Source: Dipteris shenzhenensis (lineage: Eukaryota > Polypodiophyta > Polypodiopsida > Gleicheniales). Taken from it: a DNA stretch of 64,000 nt. Positions 11,881 to 23,436 of this stretch are shown here, piece after piece. The position numbers were made by a program, and so were the translations under genes. How positions within the stretch are numbered: position 1 is the first letter of the stretch; each line of letters starts with the position of its first letter. A model generated the notes under the pieces. It did not search any database, was not told the origin of the DNA, and saw only the letters and a list, made by a program, of their open reading frames with translations. The stretch lies in NCBI GenBank assembly GCA_047967505.1, contig CM106539.1. One strand, written 5' to 3'.

Positions 11881-12525
11881 TCCACGGATACGGTGACTTG
11901 GACAAAGTTAAGGGGACGGGAGCTAGATACATCATCCTAGCCACTAATTAATTCACCAAATGGGTGGACGGTCAGGCCACAAGGAAAGCTGATGCAAGAG
12001 CTACAGCTAAATTTATATATGAACTAGTCAGTGCTCAATGAAACAATATCGATCTTGACTAGTAAATTCATGATCATATGTAGAAAACCCATGCTGTATT
12101 ATCCTAGAGCAAATGACAACACTAGGGGCCTACTAAACATCTTACAAAGTGGCAATGAAGTGTATGTAGTGCCCAGCTTTCACATCACAATTGTTAAGGA
12201 AAGTCTCACAAAAAATGCTTTAGCTAAGTGCCTAAACAAATTTTGAATGGCTAGATGAGACAAGATTGCATGTAGCATATTGCCTTTGAGTGGAGAAGGC
12301 AAGGTGCAAAAAATGGCTCGACCGCAACATAAGAACAAGGACCTGAAAGAGGGGGACCCGGCACTTCTCTATAACGTCCGCAACATAAAGTGCAAACTTA
12401 AAATATAGGGGCATGGGTACCTATTAAATTATCGATAATACTCCACAAGGCTCATGTCGAATAGCCACCCTAGAAGAAGTCAAGATGGACGGCTTCCTCA
12501 ATGGTAGCAAATTGAAATGATATTA
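11881..12525 (+). pseudogene. Ty3/gypsy integrase remnant
   Basis: ARYIILATN then FTKWVDGQATRKADARATAKF (about 11921-12020) is the first part of a gypsy integrase core, and farther on MARPQHKNKDLKEGDPALLY followed, after stops, by EEVKMDGFLNGSKLK and YYGSLTL corresponds to the C-terminal integrase/GPY-like end. Multiple stops and frameshifts destroy it. The intervening part of the core, with its later catalytic residues, is not recognisable. Confidence 0.65.
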
Positions 12526-12584
12526 TGGTTCACTCACTCTATAGACCCTCTAAGCCATACATTGAGAAAGGCTGAGTAGCCCAA

Positions 12585-13100
12585 ATGAAACGCCACACCA
12601 TCAAAGAATCCAAGATACATAATTCCAAAATCAAACAAAGAAAACAAATGGTTTTGTTTAAGGCTATAGTAGAACACCTAGGCCCGACTGATGAACTAAC
12701 AGTAGATCCAACTAGGTTGAGTGTCCAATTGCAAACCCTAAGTACAATTGTCAAGGAACTCATGGACCCGAGATCAAGCCATAACTTCATCTCCTATGAG
12801 GTATGGGAAGCATTAAATGTACCCCTAAACCTTAATCTTGCTTTAATTTGGGTTATTAATGGTCCAACATTAAGTACATTGTGGTATGTGGACTTGAAAC
12901 TAACCCTTGTGACTGCTAGGTTGGTAGAGACTCATTTTTAGGTTCTTCCCATAGAATTACTAACAAACAGATGATTCTAGGGAGGACTTGGTGCTATGCC
13001 ATAAATTTCCAAATTGACTAGAGAGCACAAACTTTCACTCTTGCATAAGGTGGATCAATCTTAGTAATTTTGCTCTGTATAGACCGTTCTCCTCCACCTA
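12585..13100 (+). pseudogene. Retropepsin-like domain of gypsy gag-pol
   Basis: An open frame of 118 residues contains LMDPRSSHNFISYEVWEALN, the spacing of gypsy retropepsins (D-x-G/S-S-x-N-F-I), with the active-site Gly/Ser replaced by PR. Farther on, in another frame, ILGRTWCYAINFQID matches the second conserved strand (ILG..WL). A protease normally precedes integrase, but here it follows the integrase remnant, so two elements abut or one was rearranged. Confidence 0.55.
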
Positions 13101-13369
13101 TAGTGCAACCACCTTCAAAAGTAGGGAAGTTTTAAAGGAAGGTAATTCCAAAGATCTAGAGACCTCTTGAAGATGTGAGTCAAGTTCATGAGATGGAGGA
13201 TACTAAAGTGGAGAAAGATAACCTTCTCTAGCTCAATATTCATACATTGGATGGCATCGTGTCTGAGTTGAATCCTACTTATTTTGATCATGTGAGAATG
13301 AATGCTAGTGAAGATGATACGATGATATCTTTGGGTTAGGATATTGAGCTATAAAATCATACCAGCCAA

Positions 13370-13790
13370 TAAATATTAGAAGGCTTTGATTTGGAAACAA
13401 AAGGGATAAAGCAAGACAATAGAAAGAATGGAAAATTTTTCTCAAAGAACCAAGAAAAATGATGTGGAGGGATCAAGCTCTCAAGTATCACAAGACACAA
13501 TGAAAGAGAAGGATACAAGGAATGGTGGGGAGGAAATAGGGATAGGTGAGAGGAAAAAAAGGTCAGATGGAATGACAATCATTGGGGTTGAATAGGATGT
13601 AGAAGACAAAGATATAGGGACGAGTGTGGGAGGAAAAGATGGAGGTGCAAAAATAGGCACTGGTAGAACAGGTAGTGGAGGTGCAGAGATAGGCAGTGCT
13701 AGAACATAGGTCAAAGGAGAGGGTGAGAAGACATTTGAAGAAGCATTTATATTGTACAAGAAAATCTAGCTAGATGTTGACTTCAAGGCA
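13370..13790 (+). other. Gly/Arg/Lys-rich reading, low confidence
   Basis: The plus-strand translation is rich in G, E, K and R (GGKDGGAKIGTGRTGSGGAE). It may be retroelement gag linker or chance low complexity, since the DNA is purine-rich (ggtggaggtgcagagatag). No motif. Confidence 0.2.
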
Positions 13791-13799
13791 CTCCAAAAT

Positions 13800-15440
13800 A
13801 ATTAGAAGACAAGGACACGAGCATGACTGGGGGTTGATGGAGTACACAAATTACTTTCCATTTGGTTTGGAGTTTGAGGTGTTGATCCCAGTCATGAATT
13901 ACTTCAGAACACCAAGCTAATATGCTTATAGGACACTGGCCAATAGTTATGTCAGTGACTTGGTGAAGAGCTTTCCAATGAATGTAAGACCTTCAAAGTT
14001 GGACATTGTTCTATGGCACCCAAGTATTCAAGCATTATCTTTGAATGTATTTTCCTTACTTTCACAATGAGAAACTACTCCCACACAAGTTAGAGAATCT
14101 CCAATATAGGCATCAATTCAATGAATTGAGATGGTTTTGGAGTTAGCATCACAAAGTGCTTTGCATCTTTCTAGTAGACTTTGTGTTGTTCCTTTCTATT
14201 GTTATTCTAAGCAAAGTGCCCCCTTGAGTCATATTACGCTTTGAGAAAGATGCATCCCATGGCTCCTCATGTTCCTTGAAATCTCACTAAGAAGAGCTTC
14301 TAATTTTTTACTGCTAAGAACCAAGCTTCTTAGTGGTCTCAACTGAAGTCCACTTTGAGAAGTTCTTTGGGGCATAATCTTTTCCATTCTACCTCGGGGT
14401 CATACCATTGACATATGCTGTAACCTCAAGACCCATGAATATATTGGCATGCTCCATGATTCCTATATAAAACACAATAAAGATTAGAGATAAAGATAAG
14501 TCATTTTATATACAAATAATACAATATTTTTTATAAATAAAAAGTACAATGTGTCCCAGTGATATAGCTCCAATCTTCAATCTGCTTAATGATACAACTG
14601 CCAACTCCATGCTCTAGGAATATGTTAAAAGGATTTACAAGGCTGAAATATTTCATAAATGATAAAAAATAAACAATAATGCTTTAGAATGATACATTAC
14701 ACTCCTGATACCATTGCCAATATCTTTGAAAACTCTCAATGATGAAATCTATCCAATAATTCAACTACCAATACTTTTGAAAATTTTGAAGTGTAATAAA
14801 TACGGCCAATGGGCCTAGTCTTAGGTAGAAGGATTTACAAGGCTCAAATACATGCATAAATGAGAAAAAATAAGGACTTACAATGAACTCATGGATAGCG
14901 TAAAGTGAATAAAGTGCAATCTGATACAATCGACCACCACTAATATAATTGTAATCTTCAATACTCACTATCATCACTGATACAATTGTAATCTGCTTTG
15001 CACACACTGATACAACTGCCAATCTCTTTGAAAATATTAAACTTTGATCATTTCTTGAATGGAGCTTGAATGGTAGGGTTGTTGTGAGTGTGAAACCGCA
15101 TGTGAGCTAATGGACTGGCTCCAATTAGGAACTAGTTGCGAATTTTTTAGAATGGCTTTGACTGGTTGCATTTTGGAGTTGTCTTGTCTATGGATAAAGT
15201 AATCTATTCTAATCTGGGCTACACCAGCTATCAAAGCGAAGAAAAGAAAGAAATAATTTATTTTCCTTTATTCCTTTTAATATGCTTAGATTATGCCTTC
15301 AAGAAAGACTAATACATTTAAAATAATTAGATTGTATTTTAAAAAATACAAAAACATCAAATTTTAAATTCTTATTAAGTTCAATTAAGAAGATAATCCT
15401 CTAACCACTAAATTTAAAATTTAAATAAATTGAATTTTTT
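13800..15440. other. Intergenic DNA, nothing recognised
   Basis: AT-rich with weak internal repeats (tgatacaactgccaat-like phrases near 14590, 14930 and 15010, each followed by tctttgaaaa). No gene supported. Confidence 0.3.
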
Positions 15441-15459
15441 TCTTTTAATCTGCCAAAAA

Positions 15460-16380
15460 TTTAAAATCCGGGAGAGTGGTTCTGGCCCGCCAGGTGTGGC
15501 CTTGCTGAGTAGGTCGACTGAGCAGGTCGATGAGGCGCCCTTGTTTTCCTTCACCACACGGATTGGTAGTAGGCTTCAGATGGACTATTTGATGTGGACC
15601 CCTTTGAGGGAGAGGCATTGGGTGGCCCAGAGAGTGCCCCGAGATGTATGTTCTAGGTTTTAGATGCGGTTATGGTCCAGTTTGTAGCTGAGGAAGATAT
15701 CCTACTTCTTCTAGCTGGCCGCCCACGGAGGCTTGCCCGCCCATGGTTGGAGACGATGTGAGTGGAGGGGCAGTGTCATTGTTGCTCTATGCGATCCCGA
15801 ATTGCCTCTAGAGCTGTCGTAGCATAGTGAGGATTTGGATGGGAGCCCTCAAGATCATGACCCATATGGAGAGTCTTCAGAGGGACTAGACACGAGGCAT
15901 GGTGGCCTAATTGATTGAGGGAGGACACACGTTCCAAATTGATGAGATCTCCCTAGCTTACTAGATACAGGTTCAAAGCATTCAGAGGATAGAGCTCCAT
16001 GAGGCGGTTCCCTCCTGATAGCCTAGCTTCTCCTTCTCCTTCGAAGGCCAGCATATGTGAGGTAGTAGCCAGTATCACTGCGTGGAACATTTGGGTTCAT
16101 CACTACAGTTTGGTGATGGGTGAGCATCCGATTCCACCCTCCGCTACCTTGGCTCGCCATCTGGCATGATATCATCTACACCCTCTGCTCCACCTGGGAG
16201 CGTGGGACCCGAGGCTCCAGGGCGACTATCGTCGCGAGGCATGCTCGATTATGCAAGGCTTGGCCTGCAGGAGTTTTTACATTTTCACTCCATGAGGGAT
16301 TCGCTGGTTGTATAGTCCCCCCACTTGGCTATTACCCTAGTACTAGAGATCCCCTAGGCACCTTTCTTGGTTTCTTTGGA
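15460..16380. other. GC-rich island in AT-rich DNA
   Basis: Base composition jumps to roughly half or more GC for about 0.9 kb, unlike its neighbours. A 77-residue frame (15430-15663) and a 111-residue frame (16120-16455) are open on the plus strand but show no motif, and the DNA between has several stops. It runs directly into a retroposon-type tail at 16388, so it may be the body of a non-LTR element. Confidence 0.35.
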
Positions 16381-16387
16381 ACATGCT

Positions 16388-16503
16388 GGTTTTTCTTTCA
16401 GTCTTTTCTTGGTTTTTTCCATACTCAGCACCTTCGGGGCTACTGTTTTGTATGAAGTGTTTCAAGCATTAATAGAAGGTTCCTTTCTTTGCAAAAAAAA
16501 AAA
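16388..16503 (+). mobile_element. Non-LTR retroposon 3' tail with poly(A)
   Basis: The last 115 bases (from tttttctttcagtctttt through ttcctttctttgcaaaaaaa) match the short insertion at 41031-41146, which has a target-site duplication. The poly(A) ends at about 16503. The match defines the 3' end of a LINE or SINE family. Confidence 0.6.
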
Positions 16504-16889
16504 CAAGGTAGTTGATTTTATGGTGGAGCTGAATAAGTTGAAGGTCAAGCACGCCACTCTCCAAGAAGTACATAGTACTCTGTAAGTGGCCCACATGACC
16601 TTGACACTTTAGCAAGAGAAAATGTAGGCAGTTCTTGCTACTTGTGAAGCCAAGCTCAAAAATGTTCGAAGGAGGATCAAGTCCTAAAACAAGAGGATTT
16701 AGGACATGGAGTCAAAATTAATAGCAGCACCTGTAGACAAGGGACCTCAGACAAGTTTAAAAGCCTCAGTCAAGTATGATTTTCTTCTAGATCAGGTGGG
16801 AACATGAAGCGATCCAAAGCCTTATGCTCAAGCTACTTGCTCCAACAAGCACCCCAATAAACTCCCATGCAGACAAGGACTAGACAACC

Positions 16890-17450
16890 AAGAATGCCCT
16901 ACTGGGTTGGGTGGCCCACAAGGTTCTGTAAAGAAATTTATATCCAAGTCGTGCATGGCAAGCCACATTTCCAAAAACAATTGGATCAAAGACAACCTTG
17001 TAGGGACATGTACCAATTTTATTTTAGGTTCTATTGAGGGAAAAATCAAAGGCTGCCCACTGATTTCCCAAATGTTGATCAGCTGGAAACATATTCTATC
17101 TCACTTGGAATGGAATGGAAGGGATTCTTTACGTTCTGAAAGCATACATTAGTCAAGAGCATTTTCCCCTTCGTTGGCTTTGTGGGAGCCTTGATGTTCA
17201 TATTTTTTGAGTATTAAGGGGATCCATTCTATTGTAGATGTGATTCATGATGATGGGATCCCTCTTTCTTTTCCTAGGCTACTGCAAAATTCAGTCTTGG
17301 CATGCATTACCGTCCTTTTTGGTATCTTATTACTCATATGCTTCAACCTTATATTCCAATACCTTCTTTGGAAATTCAAGATCGCCTTCAATACTGGACA
17401 CTTCATTTGCTAGGGTTGGCATGTCGTCCCTTGAAGCTGTCTCACATAAT
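16890..17450 (+). pseudogene. LINE-like C-terminal remnant, copy 1
   Basis: The translation IEGKIKGCPLISQM..HILSHLEWN..RDSL..ES.H and later SIKGI...DV and LQYWTL matches, with gaps and frameshifts, the second copy at 39930-40315 (CIEGKIKGCPYVSRM..HILSHLKWN..RDIL). Two diverged copies of one coding repeat. I think it is a plant LINE ORF2 3' segment because LINE domains surround both copies, but I cannot name the domain. Confidence 0.45.
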
Positions 17451-18070
17451 AGTTTCTTCTTTGTATAAGGTTCTTTAGCCCTTGTCTTGGGTTTTGCAAC
17501 CGGCAACCCTTTGGCATATGAATCATCCCGCAAAATGGTGGCAAAGGAGATTGCATGGGATTCGGAAATCTAAAATTCCTCTTTGACAATAGGTTTTTCT
17601 TTGGAGAATATTGCTAGCAGTTCTTCCATCTGGATAGTTTTTGTCATGCAAACATGTTGGTCCTCCTATTTGTCACAGATGCTTGGCTCCACAAGAGTCA
17701 ATGCCTCATCTTCTTTGGCATTTCTTTCACACTCGTGAATTTTTAAGATTGCTCCGCCAACGTTTACAAACCAGAGTTCCAAGTGCAGCTTTTGGAAAAT
17801 CTTTCTAGTTATTTGGGATTCACCCACACCAACAAGGTTTTTATTTGTTTTTTGTATGGGTTCGGTATTGGGCACTATGGACTCTCTAGAAAGATACAAA
17901 TCATAGAGTCTTTGGTGATTCCTTTTTTTCCCTATACTCCTTCAGGAACTCTTTGCAGCAATCTTTTTTTGATTGCTTGCAAACAAGGACTTTTGATCAT
18001 GATGTATACTTGAGCACATCCTGCTTTGGGATTGTGACTTTGAATAACAATTTTCACCCCCAAAAAATTT
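17450..18070. other. Intergenic DNA, nothing recognised
   Basis: Short open frames on both strands without motifs; probably the region upstream of the LINE that follows. Confidence 0.25.
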
Positions 18071-18071
18071 G

Positions 18072-18137
<66 letters not shown>
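18071..18137. repeat. Compound microsatellite (GT)n(GA)n
   Basis: About 17 GT units followed directly by about 14 GA units. Translations across it are artefacts. Confidence 0.95.
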
Positions 18138-18141
<4 letters not shown>

Positions 18142-18688
18142 GTGTGGTGTGTGTCAGAGTGAGAGTCTCTAAGAGCTATGGCATTTTTGGCCTTTGCCAG
18201 CCCCGTTTAGGGTTTCCAGGCCTCTTGGGAGCCCAATCTCACGAGCTTCTTCTTTACATCCTCTTCGCCCCTTCAGCTTTTTTATGTCATTTTGTAGGCC
18301 ATACACCTCTATCGTAGACCATATAATCCCTCGTTTTCTACTATACAGCCCCCTTTTTCCTACTGCTTTCTACCGTACAACTTTATACGGACTTTTTGTA
18401 CCTTTTCTTGTTCCATGTGGACCTTCCGTACTTTTTTTGTGTAGGTTCTCAAAGTTTCTATACTTTTGCGTATGGATTTCGTACATGCTATCAGATGCAA
18501 GGTTTCTTTTTTTACAAATCTTTCATACAACAATCATTTATAGACATATTTCCATCCAAGTGTGCCGGTAGTTTTTGTAAAGGGTTTTTCACTACTGTGC
18601 TAAGTTGGAGTAGATATAGTTTTTTTGCTTTCATCTGGTGTGGGCCTCTTTTGGCATTTCTCATTGTTTGGGTTTCCATTTCTATGTG

Positions 18689-19749
18689 ATGGCTACGTAT
18701 GAGTTTGAGAAAACTTTCCACAAAGATAGAACGAAACAACATAAGAAGCAAAAATAGGCTAAGGATCAAGATGACCCTCTTCATGATTCCCTTGAAGCCA
18801 AGTTAGTGAATGATGTGATACATAAAGGCTTTGAGGATACGCATAAGGCTTGGAAAGAGTCTGCTCCCTCACTTGGTCTTATGGTTGAGATGGATGACAT
18901 TGTTGAACCTGTAAGGGATTATGCAAAGCATGCCGTTATTATCTTCTTTCCAAGTCATATGCATGTTGTTGTACTTAGGGGTTCTTTTGTTCACAAGGTC
19001 CATTATGCCACCTGAGGCTTTTTAAAATTATTATGACAGATGAAGAGCATAAACAAATGCTACTGGAGCACTCTCCTCATTTTTTGAGATAGAAAATGGT
19101 ACACGTCCTTCCATGGTTGCCGACCAGGGGCTATCAAGCTCTTATCAAGCATCGCTATCTAGTTTGGGTGGAAGTGGTTGATTTTCCATAGTGTTTTACT
19201 TCCCTCTTGCCTGACATTGTAGCCCCTTTGGGTAAAGTGGTTTCTCCTCCGAAACCAAATGGAAAGTCAAATTGATTTTTTATATCATGGGATACTGACA
19301 ATCCCACACCTGAATCTTATTCTATCATTGTGAACAATGTGGCTATGGGAAGTGCATTCTACAAACTGAAGTGGGGCTTGTTTGCAGGTGCTTGTTTTGA
19401 ATGCAAAAAATTTGGGCATATGGCCTCACAATGTCCTTTGCATGTGCAAAATATGCCCCAAGACGCTATGCCCACACAGATGCAAAAGGAGGAAATGGGT
19501 GTCTTTTCTGCGATGATTAAAAACAAAGGCAATAAATAGGTTTATGTTACATAGGATAAAGGCAAAGCACCACTTGATTCTAATGCAAATGCTCCTACTT
19601 TGCGTTCTTCCTCTCAATCTAAAGGAAAGAAAAAGACTTTACAAGAGGTCTGGTAGACACCACATAAAATTATCATAGCCAGAAGACCATTACCTCCACT
19701 TACATGGAATGGTACTGCATCTAATGGCCATCCTCCTAAAGAAAATTAA
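18689..19749 (+). pseudogene. LINE ORF1: DUF4283-like domain and CCHC knuckle
   Basis: A start at 18689 opens a lysine-rich N terminus, followed by a stretch with VLPWLPTRGYQ and later KLKWGLFAGACFECKKFGHM leading into ASQCP. The CFEC..FGHMASQC spacing (CX2CX4HX4C) is a zinc knuckle, and the arrangement DUF4283-like domain then CCHC is the ORF1 plan of plant L1-type LINEs, an RNA-binding chaperone of the retrotransposition particle. Several TAG and TGA codons (for example about 18755 and 19012) break the frame. A Lys/Ser-rich tail ends with a TAA near 19749. Confidence 0.7.
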
Positions 19750-19932
19750 GGTGTTAACGTTACTTGGGCTGCTATTGATAGGTAGCTGGTTGCACTCTTT
19801 TCCCTAAAGAGGATGTGGTGGGTTTACTATCCTCTCATCAGGCACCTTTATCACCTCAAGGTAGAGGTTCCGACCCTGAGGTAGAAATGCAGACTTCAGT
19901 CAGCCTTGCTTTCGTTGTAATAAACTGTAAAT

Positions 19933-21240
19933 ATGTTATCACAAATCAAATTTTGGACACTTAATGTATAGGGTTTGTGTGATTCTCAAAAATGGAAGAT
20001 GTATCTCAATCATTTGAAGCCTGACGTAGTGGCTCTATAAGAGCATAAATAACATATGTACGCTGGATAGCATGGTCATTTTGCTATGATATCTTTTATG
20101 CTAGACAGCATTCCTTTTTAGGAGTGGTTTTTTTGGTGAAGCATGATCTTCAACCCAGTATTTCCTTTAATGATGCACAAGGAAAATGGATGGTTGTGCA
20201 GTGTCTTATTCAGGGAGTAACCTTTGAATTTGCCTCATTTTATGCACCTCAATCCTCTCGCAGTAGAGGCATGATTTGGGGTGATATGTAGAGATATCCA
20301 TGGAAGCATGCTTTTCTTTGTGGTGATTTCAATAATACTCCTGAGCAGGAAGATAATACAACAGGTCGTACTCATATGCTAGCCTCTGAGAGGCAAAGTT
20401 GGTCTCAATTACTATTGCAAGTCAGTTTTGCTGATCTTTGGAAGGAATCCCATCCTTTGTTGCCAGGCTTTACCTTCCATCATAATGCACAGTCTTCATA
20501 TTAGACTAGATTGTATTGTTAGTACAGGGTCAACCCATGGCACTGTGATATTCTCACTACTAATTTGTGGGTAGATTATGCCTTTATGCATTTTGATCAT
20601 GCTCCTCTTTGGTTGTGGATCTCTTTTCATAAAATACTGCATGATCGGTTGTCACATAGAAGACTCCTCCTTGTGAATAACAGCTATTTGGAGCATGATC
20701 AATACAAGAAATTTGTTTATGACGCATGTCATCCTCTTTCAGATCAGCACCATATTAATATGGATTATGCCTAGGATGCCTTTGTTGCTCAAATGCAACC
20801 AGTTATTCGGGATTATGGTAAAGAATACATGAAGGCATTGAGACTTACTATTGCTTGAACCAAAAATACTTGTTGTCAATCTTTGACTGAGCTCTTTCAT
20901 TCTCGATCTTTGTCATTTGAAGAAAGCACATCTTTATGTCAGGCTAGACATTACCTACAAATCAATGATCACAAAAAAAATGCTAAATGGGAGACAAGAG
21001 CATGACAAAGGGCTTTCTTTGACAAAGGTTGTTCCTCGGAGGAATTCCTTAAAAGTCTGCATTACAAGAGACAATTTATAAATATTTGCCAAGCTTGTAT
21101 GCCTAATGATGTTTGGACTTCTTCTCGAGCCCAACTTGCTGCAACCTGTGTGGATCATTTTTCCAAGCAATTTGGAACATCAGATTCTCCTTCATAATAG
21201 GTTCTTGCAGCATAGAGTCAATTATTGTAGCATGTTTCTC
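19933..21240 (+). pseudogene. LINE ORF2 5' part: APE-type endonuclease
   Basis: Begins WTLNV..GLCDSQKWKMYLNHLKPDVVAL, the N-terminal motif of L1 apurinic-like endonucleases (the expected N-x-R-G and Q-E motifs are hit by stops). LCGDFNNTPEQEDNTTGR (about 20320-20365) is the conserved GDFN motif, followed by FADLWKESHP and TFHHN..RLDCI-like sequence. A linker with FDKGCSSEEFLKSLHYKRQ follows, as before LINE reverse transcriptases, but no RT is present. In an intact element it would nick target DNA. Truncated and stop-laden. Confidence 0.72.
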
Positions 21241-21289
21241 CCATTGTCTCTCCTTTAACACACTATTTAAAAATTTTGGACTTGTGTAA

Positions 21290-21420
21290 AGTCCAATTTG
21301 AGAAATGGACTAAAAAACAGTCCAATTTTTTTGAATATACTAGTAATGTTATTTTTTGAACTAGATTTGACAAATCAAAACAAAAGATTTAGTGATTAAG
21401 TACATACTTCTTATGATGCA
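21290..21420. other. AT-rich junction sequence
   Basis: Contains the repeated phrase gtccaatttgagaaatggac / cagtccaattttttt; no gene. Confidence 0.3.
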
Positions 21421-21489
21421 TATCTTACTAAGGATAGATAGTATACTCTTACACTGCTTAATATGATCATGAAAATCTTGCTATGAAAG

Positions 21490-21970
21490 TATTTGCGAGT
21501 ACATTGAGCTACTATTACTTAAGAACATCAATACATTACCAATTCTCATTGAAAGGTGGTGTACATGTATTGGCCTTCATTCTCAAAAACTTTTCAATGT
21601 TTACATTGAGCTACTATTACCTAAGAACATCAATACATCACTAATTATCTTTGAAAGGTGGTGTACATATTGACCTATGTTTACATACTAAGAACAACAA
21701 TGCATAACCAAATCTCTTACAAAGGTGGTCTACATAAACATCTTCATAACTTCTCATATGAATTGAGCTACTATCACCTAAGAACATCAATAGATGACCA
21801 ATTCTCTTAGAAAGGTGGTGTAATTAAACACCTTTATGTATTAGTGGTGTGCACACACACCTTTATGACCATTTCTTTTAAAAAGGTGGTGTACATAAAC
21901 CCCTTAAAAAGGTAGTGTACATAAATCCTTTTATGTGTAAGTGCTGTACATATACACCTCACTTGGTATT
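21490..21970. repeat. Degenerate ~100-bp tandem repeat
   Basis: The phrase gagctactattacctaagaa-catcaatacat followed by gaaaggtggtgtacat recurs at about 21507, 21607 and 21765, with partial copies near 21690, 21820 and 21890. Unit length is about 100 bases with drift. Confidence 0.7.
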
Positions 21971-22149
21971 AAAAAACACCCTTAACTATAAAAATACATT
22001 GACATAAAGTTTAAAATACACCATTAAGTATAAATTGGAACTCATAAACAATCTTTATACACAATAATGAGAGTAAAGAAATAAAAAAATAAGTTAACTT
22101 TTTATTAGATATTTGCTTTACATAGAAGTTCAAAACTTGTGATTACAAA

Positions 22150-22460
22150 GCCGTCAGCCATCATGTTCCTCAATACCAATGTCCTCAATGCCAGGCCCTT
22201 GACTACCAGGGTCTGACTAATAGGCTGCTCTAAGATAGTAGTACCAATGTCCTCAATATGCCCTTGACTACCAGGGTCCTAACTAATAGGCTGCTCTAAG
22301 ACTGAAGTCTCAGTAGCATGGTCTTGGCTAGTATTATCCTGCCTAGTAGTCTGCTCTTCAGTTCCAAGCACCTGACTAGTAGGCTGCTCTAGAGTCTCAT
22401 GACCAAGTTCTTAGTGAGTAGGGTCCTGGCTACTAGGTTCCTAACTAATAGGCTACTATG
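22150..22460 (-). repeat. Degenerate ~60-bp repeat, Gln/Pro-rich on minus strand
   Basis: Variants of ctaataggctgctctaagac occur at least five times. On the minus strand they read as LEQPIS..DPGSQG and LEQPTSQVLG units, which suggests the repeat-rich C-terminal tail of a minus-strand gene, perhaps the one partly seen at 22.7-23.4 kb. Confidence 0.45.
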
Positions 22461-22737
22461 GAGTCTATAAGGTCATGGTTGAAGAACTATCTATGCCTCC
22501 TGGTAACTCCTCCTAGTCATGCTTTGCCTCGTCCATACCTTCTTTGGGTAAGGCTTCCTTGCTTGATCCACTTGCATGTCCTTCACCCAAGATCAAGGGT
22601 GCCTTCCTCACTTTTAATTTCAAGGGAAGTGCTTCCACCTCTTAGCCTTACCTTTTACTTACGACGTGCTGTACTACTACTTCTTGCTGGCTACCGCGGG
22701 CCTTCTCGTATGATGAGTGGAACCTCCTTGACTCTAG

Positions 22738-23424
22738 TTAACAATTGATCACCCTTATTCTTTGTGCAAATTTCTTCTTAGTGTAAGTCATCAGATGTAG
22801 AGCTTTCATCCTCATCATCACCTGAGCTAGAATCATCACATCAAACTCACTACCCTCTTCTTTGACATTTTCCTCACTACCCTCTTTTTCAACATTTTCC
22901 TCTTCAAAGAAGGTAGTGCAATTGTAATATGTGTCAAAGAACTCAATCTGATGGGGGGTATCAATGACATTTACATTTCTACCTTGGCGTAGCAATTTCT
23001 TAGTAGCAAAACCCATTCAATACAATGCTACCTCCCACCCATCATTTAGTAAATTCTTTGTCATCTCTAGTATCACATCAAGATCATCGGCTTTCTATAA
23101 TTCCCCATTGCTACATCAAGCTTAACCTTATTATCCTCAAAGTAATAAAGCTCGAGAGTCCTTAAAGGAAGTTTGATTAGATTGCCACCACCTCTGGATA
23201 AGAAGCACATCAAGAAAGGCTGCAAGACTTGAATGGCAGTGCCTTCCAAGATAGTCATATGATTGCGTAGGACTATACCATGGTATACTTTTGAAAGTAA
23301 ATACCCAAATGGGATAAGTGATGCAATAATAGGAATTGATGATATTAGTGACAATGATCATGATGTTACCACTCGAATGGAGGGAAAAGGGGGCAGAGAA
23401 TCTGATACTTGTCATGTTGTTCAT
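22738..23424 (-). pseudogene. Minus-strand gene fragment, unknown family
   Basis: Two open pieces (23424-23073 region and 23016-22738) read on the minus strand. The first holds LQPFLMCFLSRGGGNLIKLP and LELYYFEDNKVKLDVAMGNY, then a shifted segment with DLDVILEMTKNLLNDGWEVA, then MGFATKKLLRQGRNVNVID and an acidic duplicated EEENVEKEGSEENVKEEGSE. The pieces seem to be one protein broken by a frameshift and a stop near 23017. I recognise no family. Its 5' end touches the transposase-like pseudogene on the other strand. Confidence 0.4.
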
Positions 23425-23436
23425 AATATTGTTGCT

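Noticed and set aside
18069-18317. An 82-residue frame beginning MCVRVCVCVCVCV
   Set aside because: It reads through a GT/GA microsatellite.
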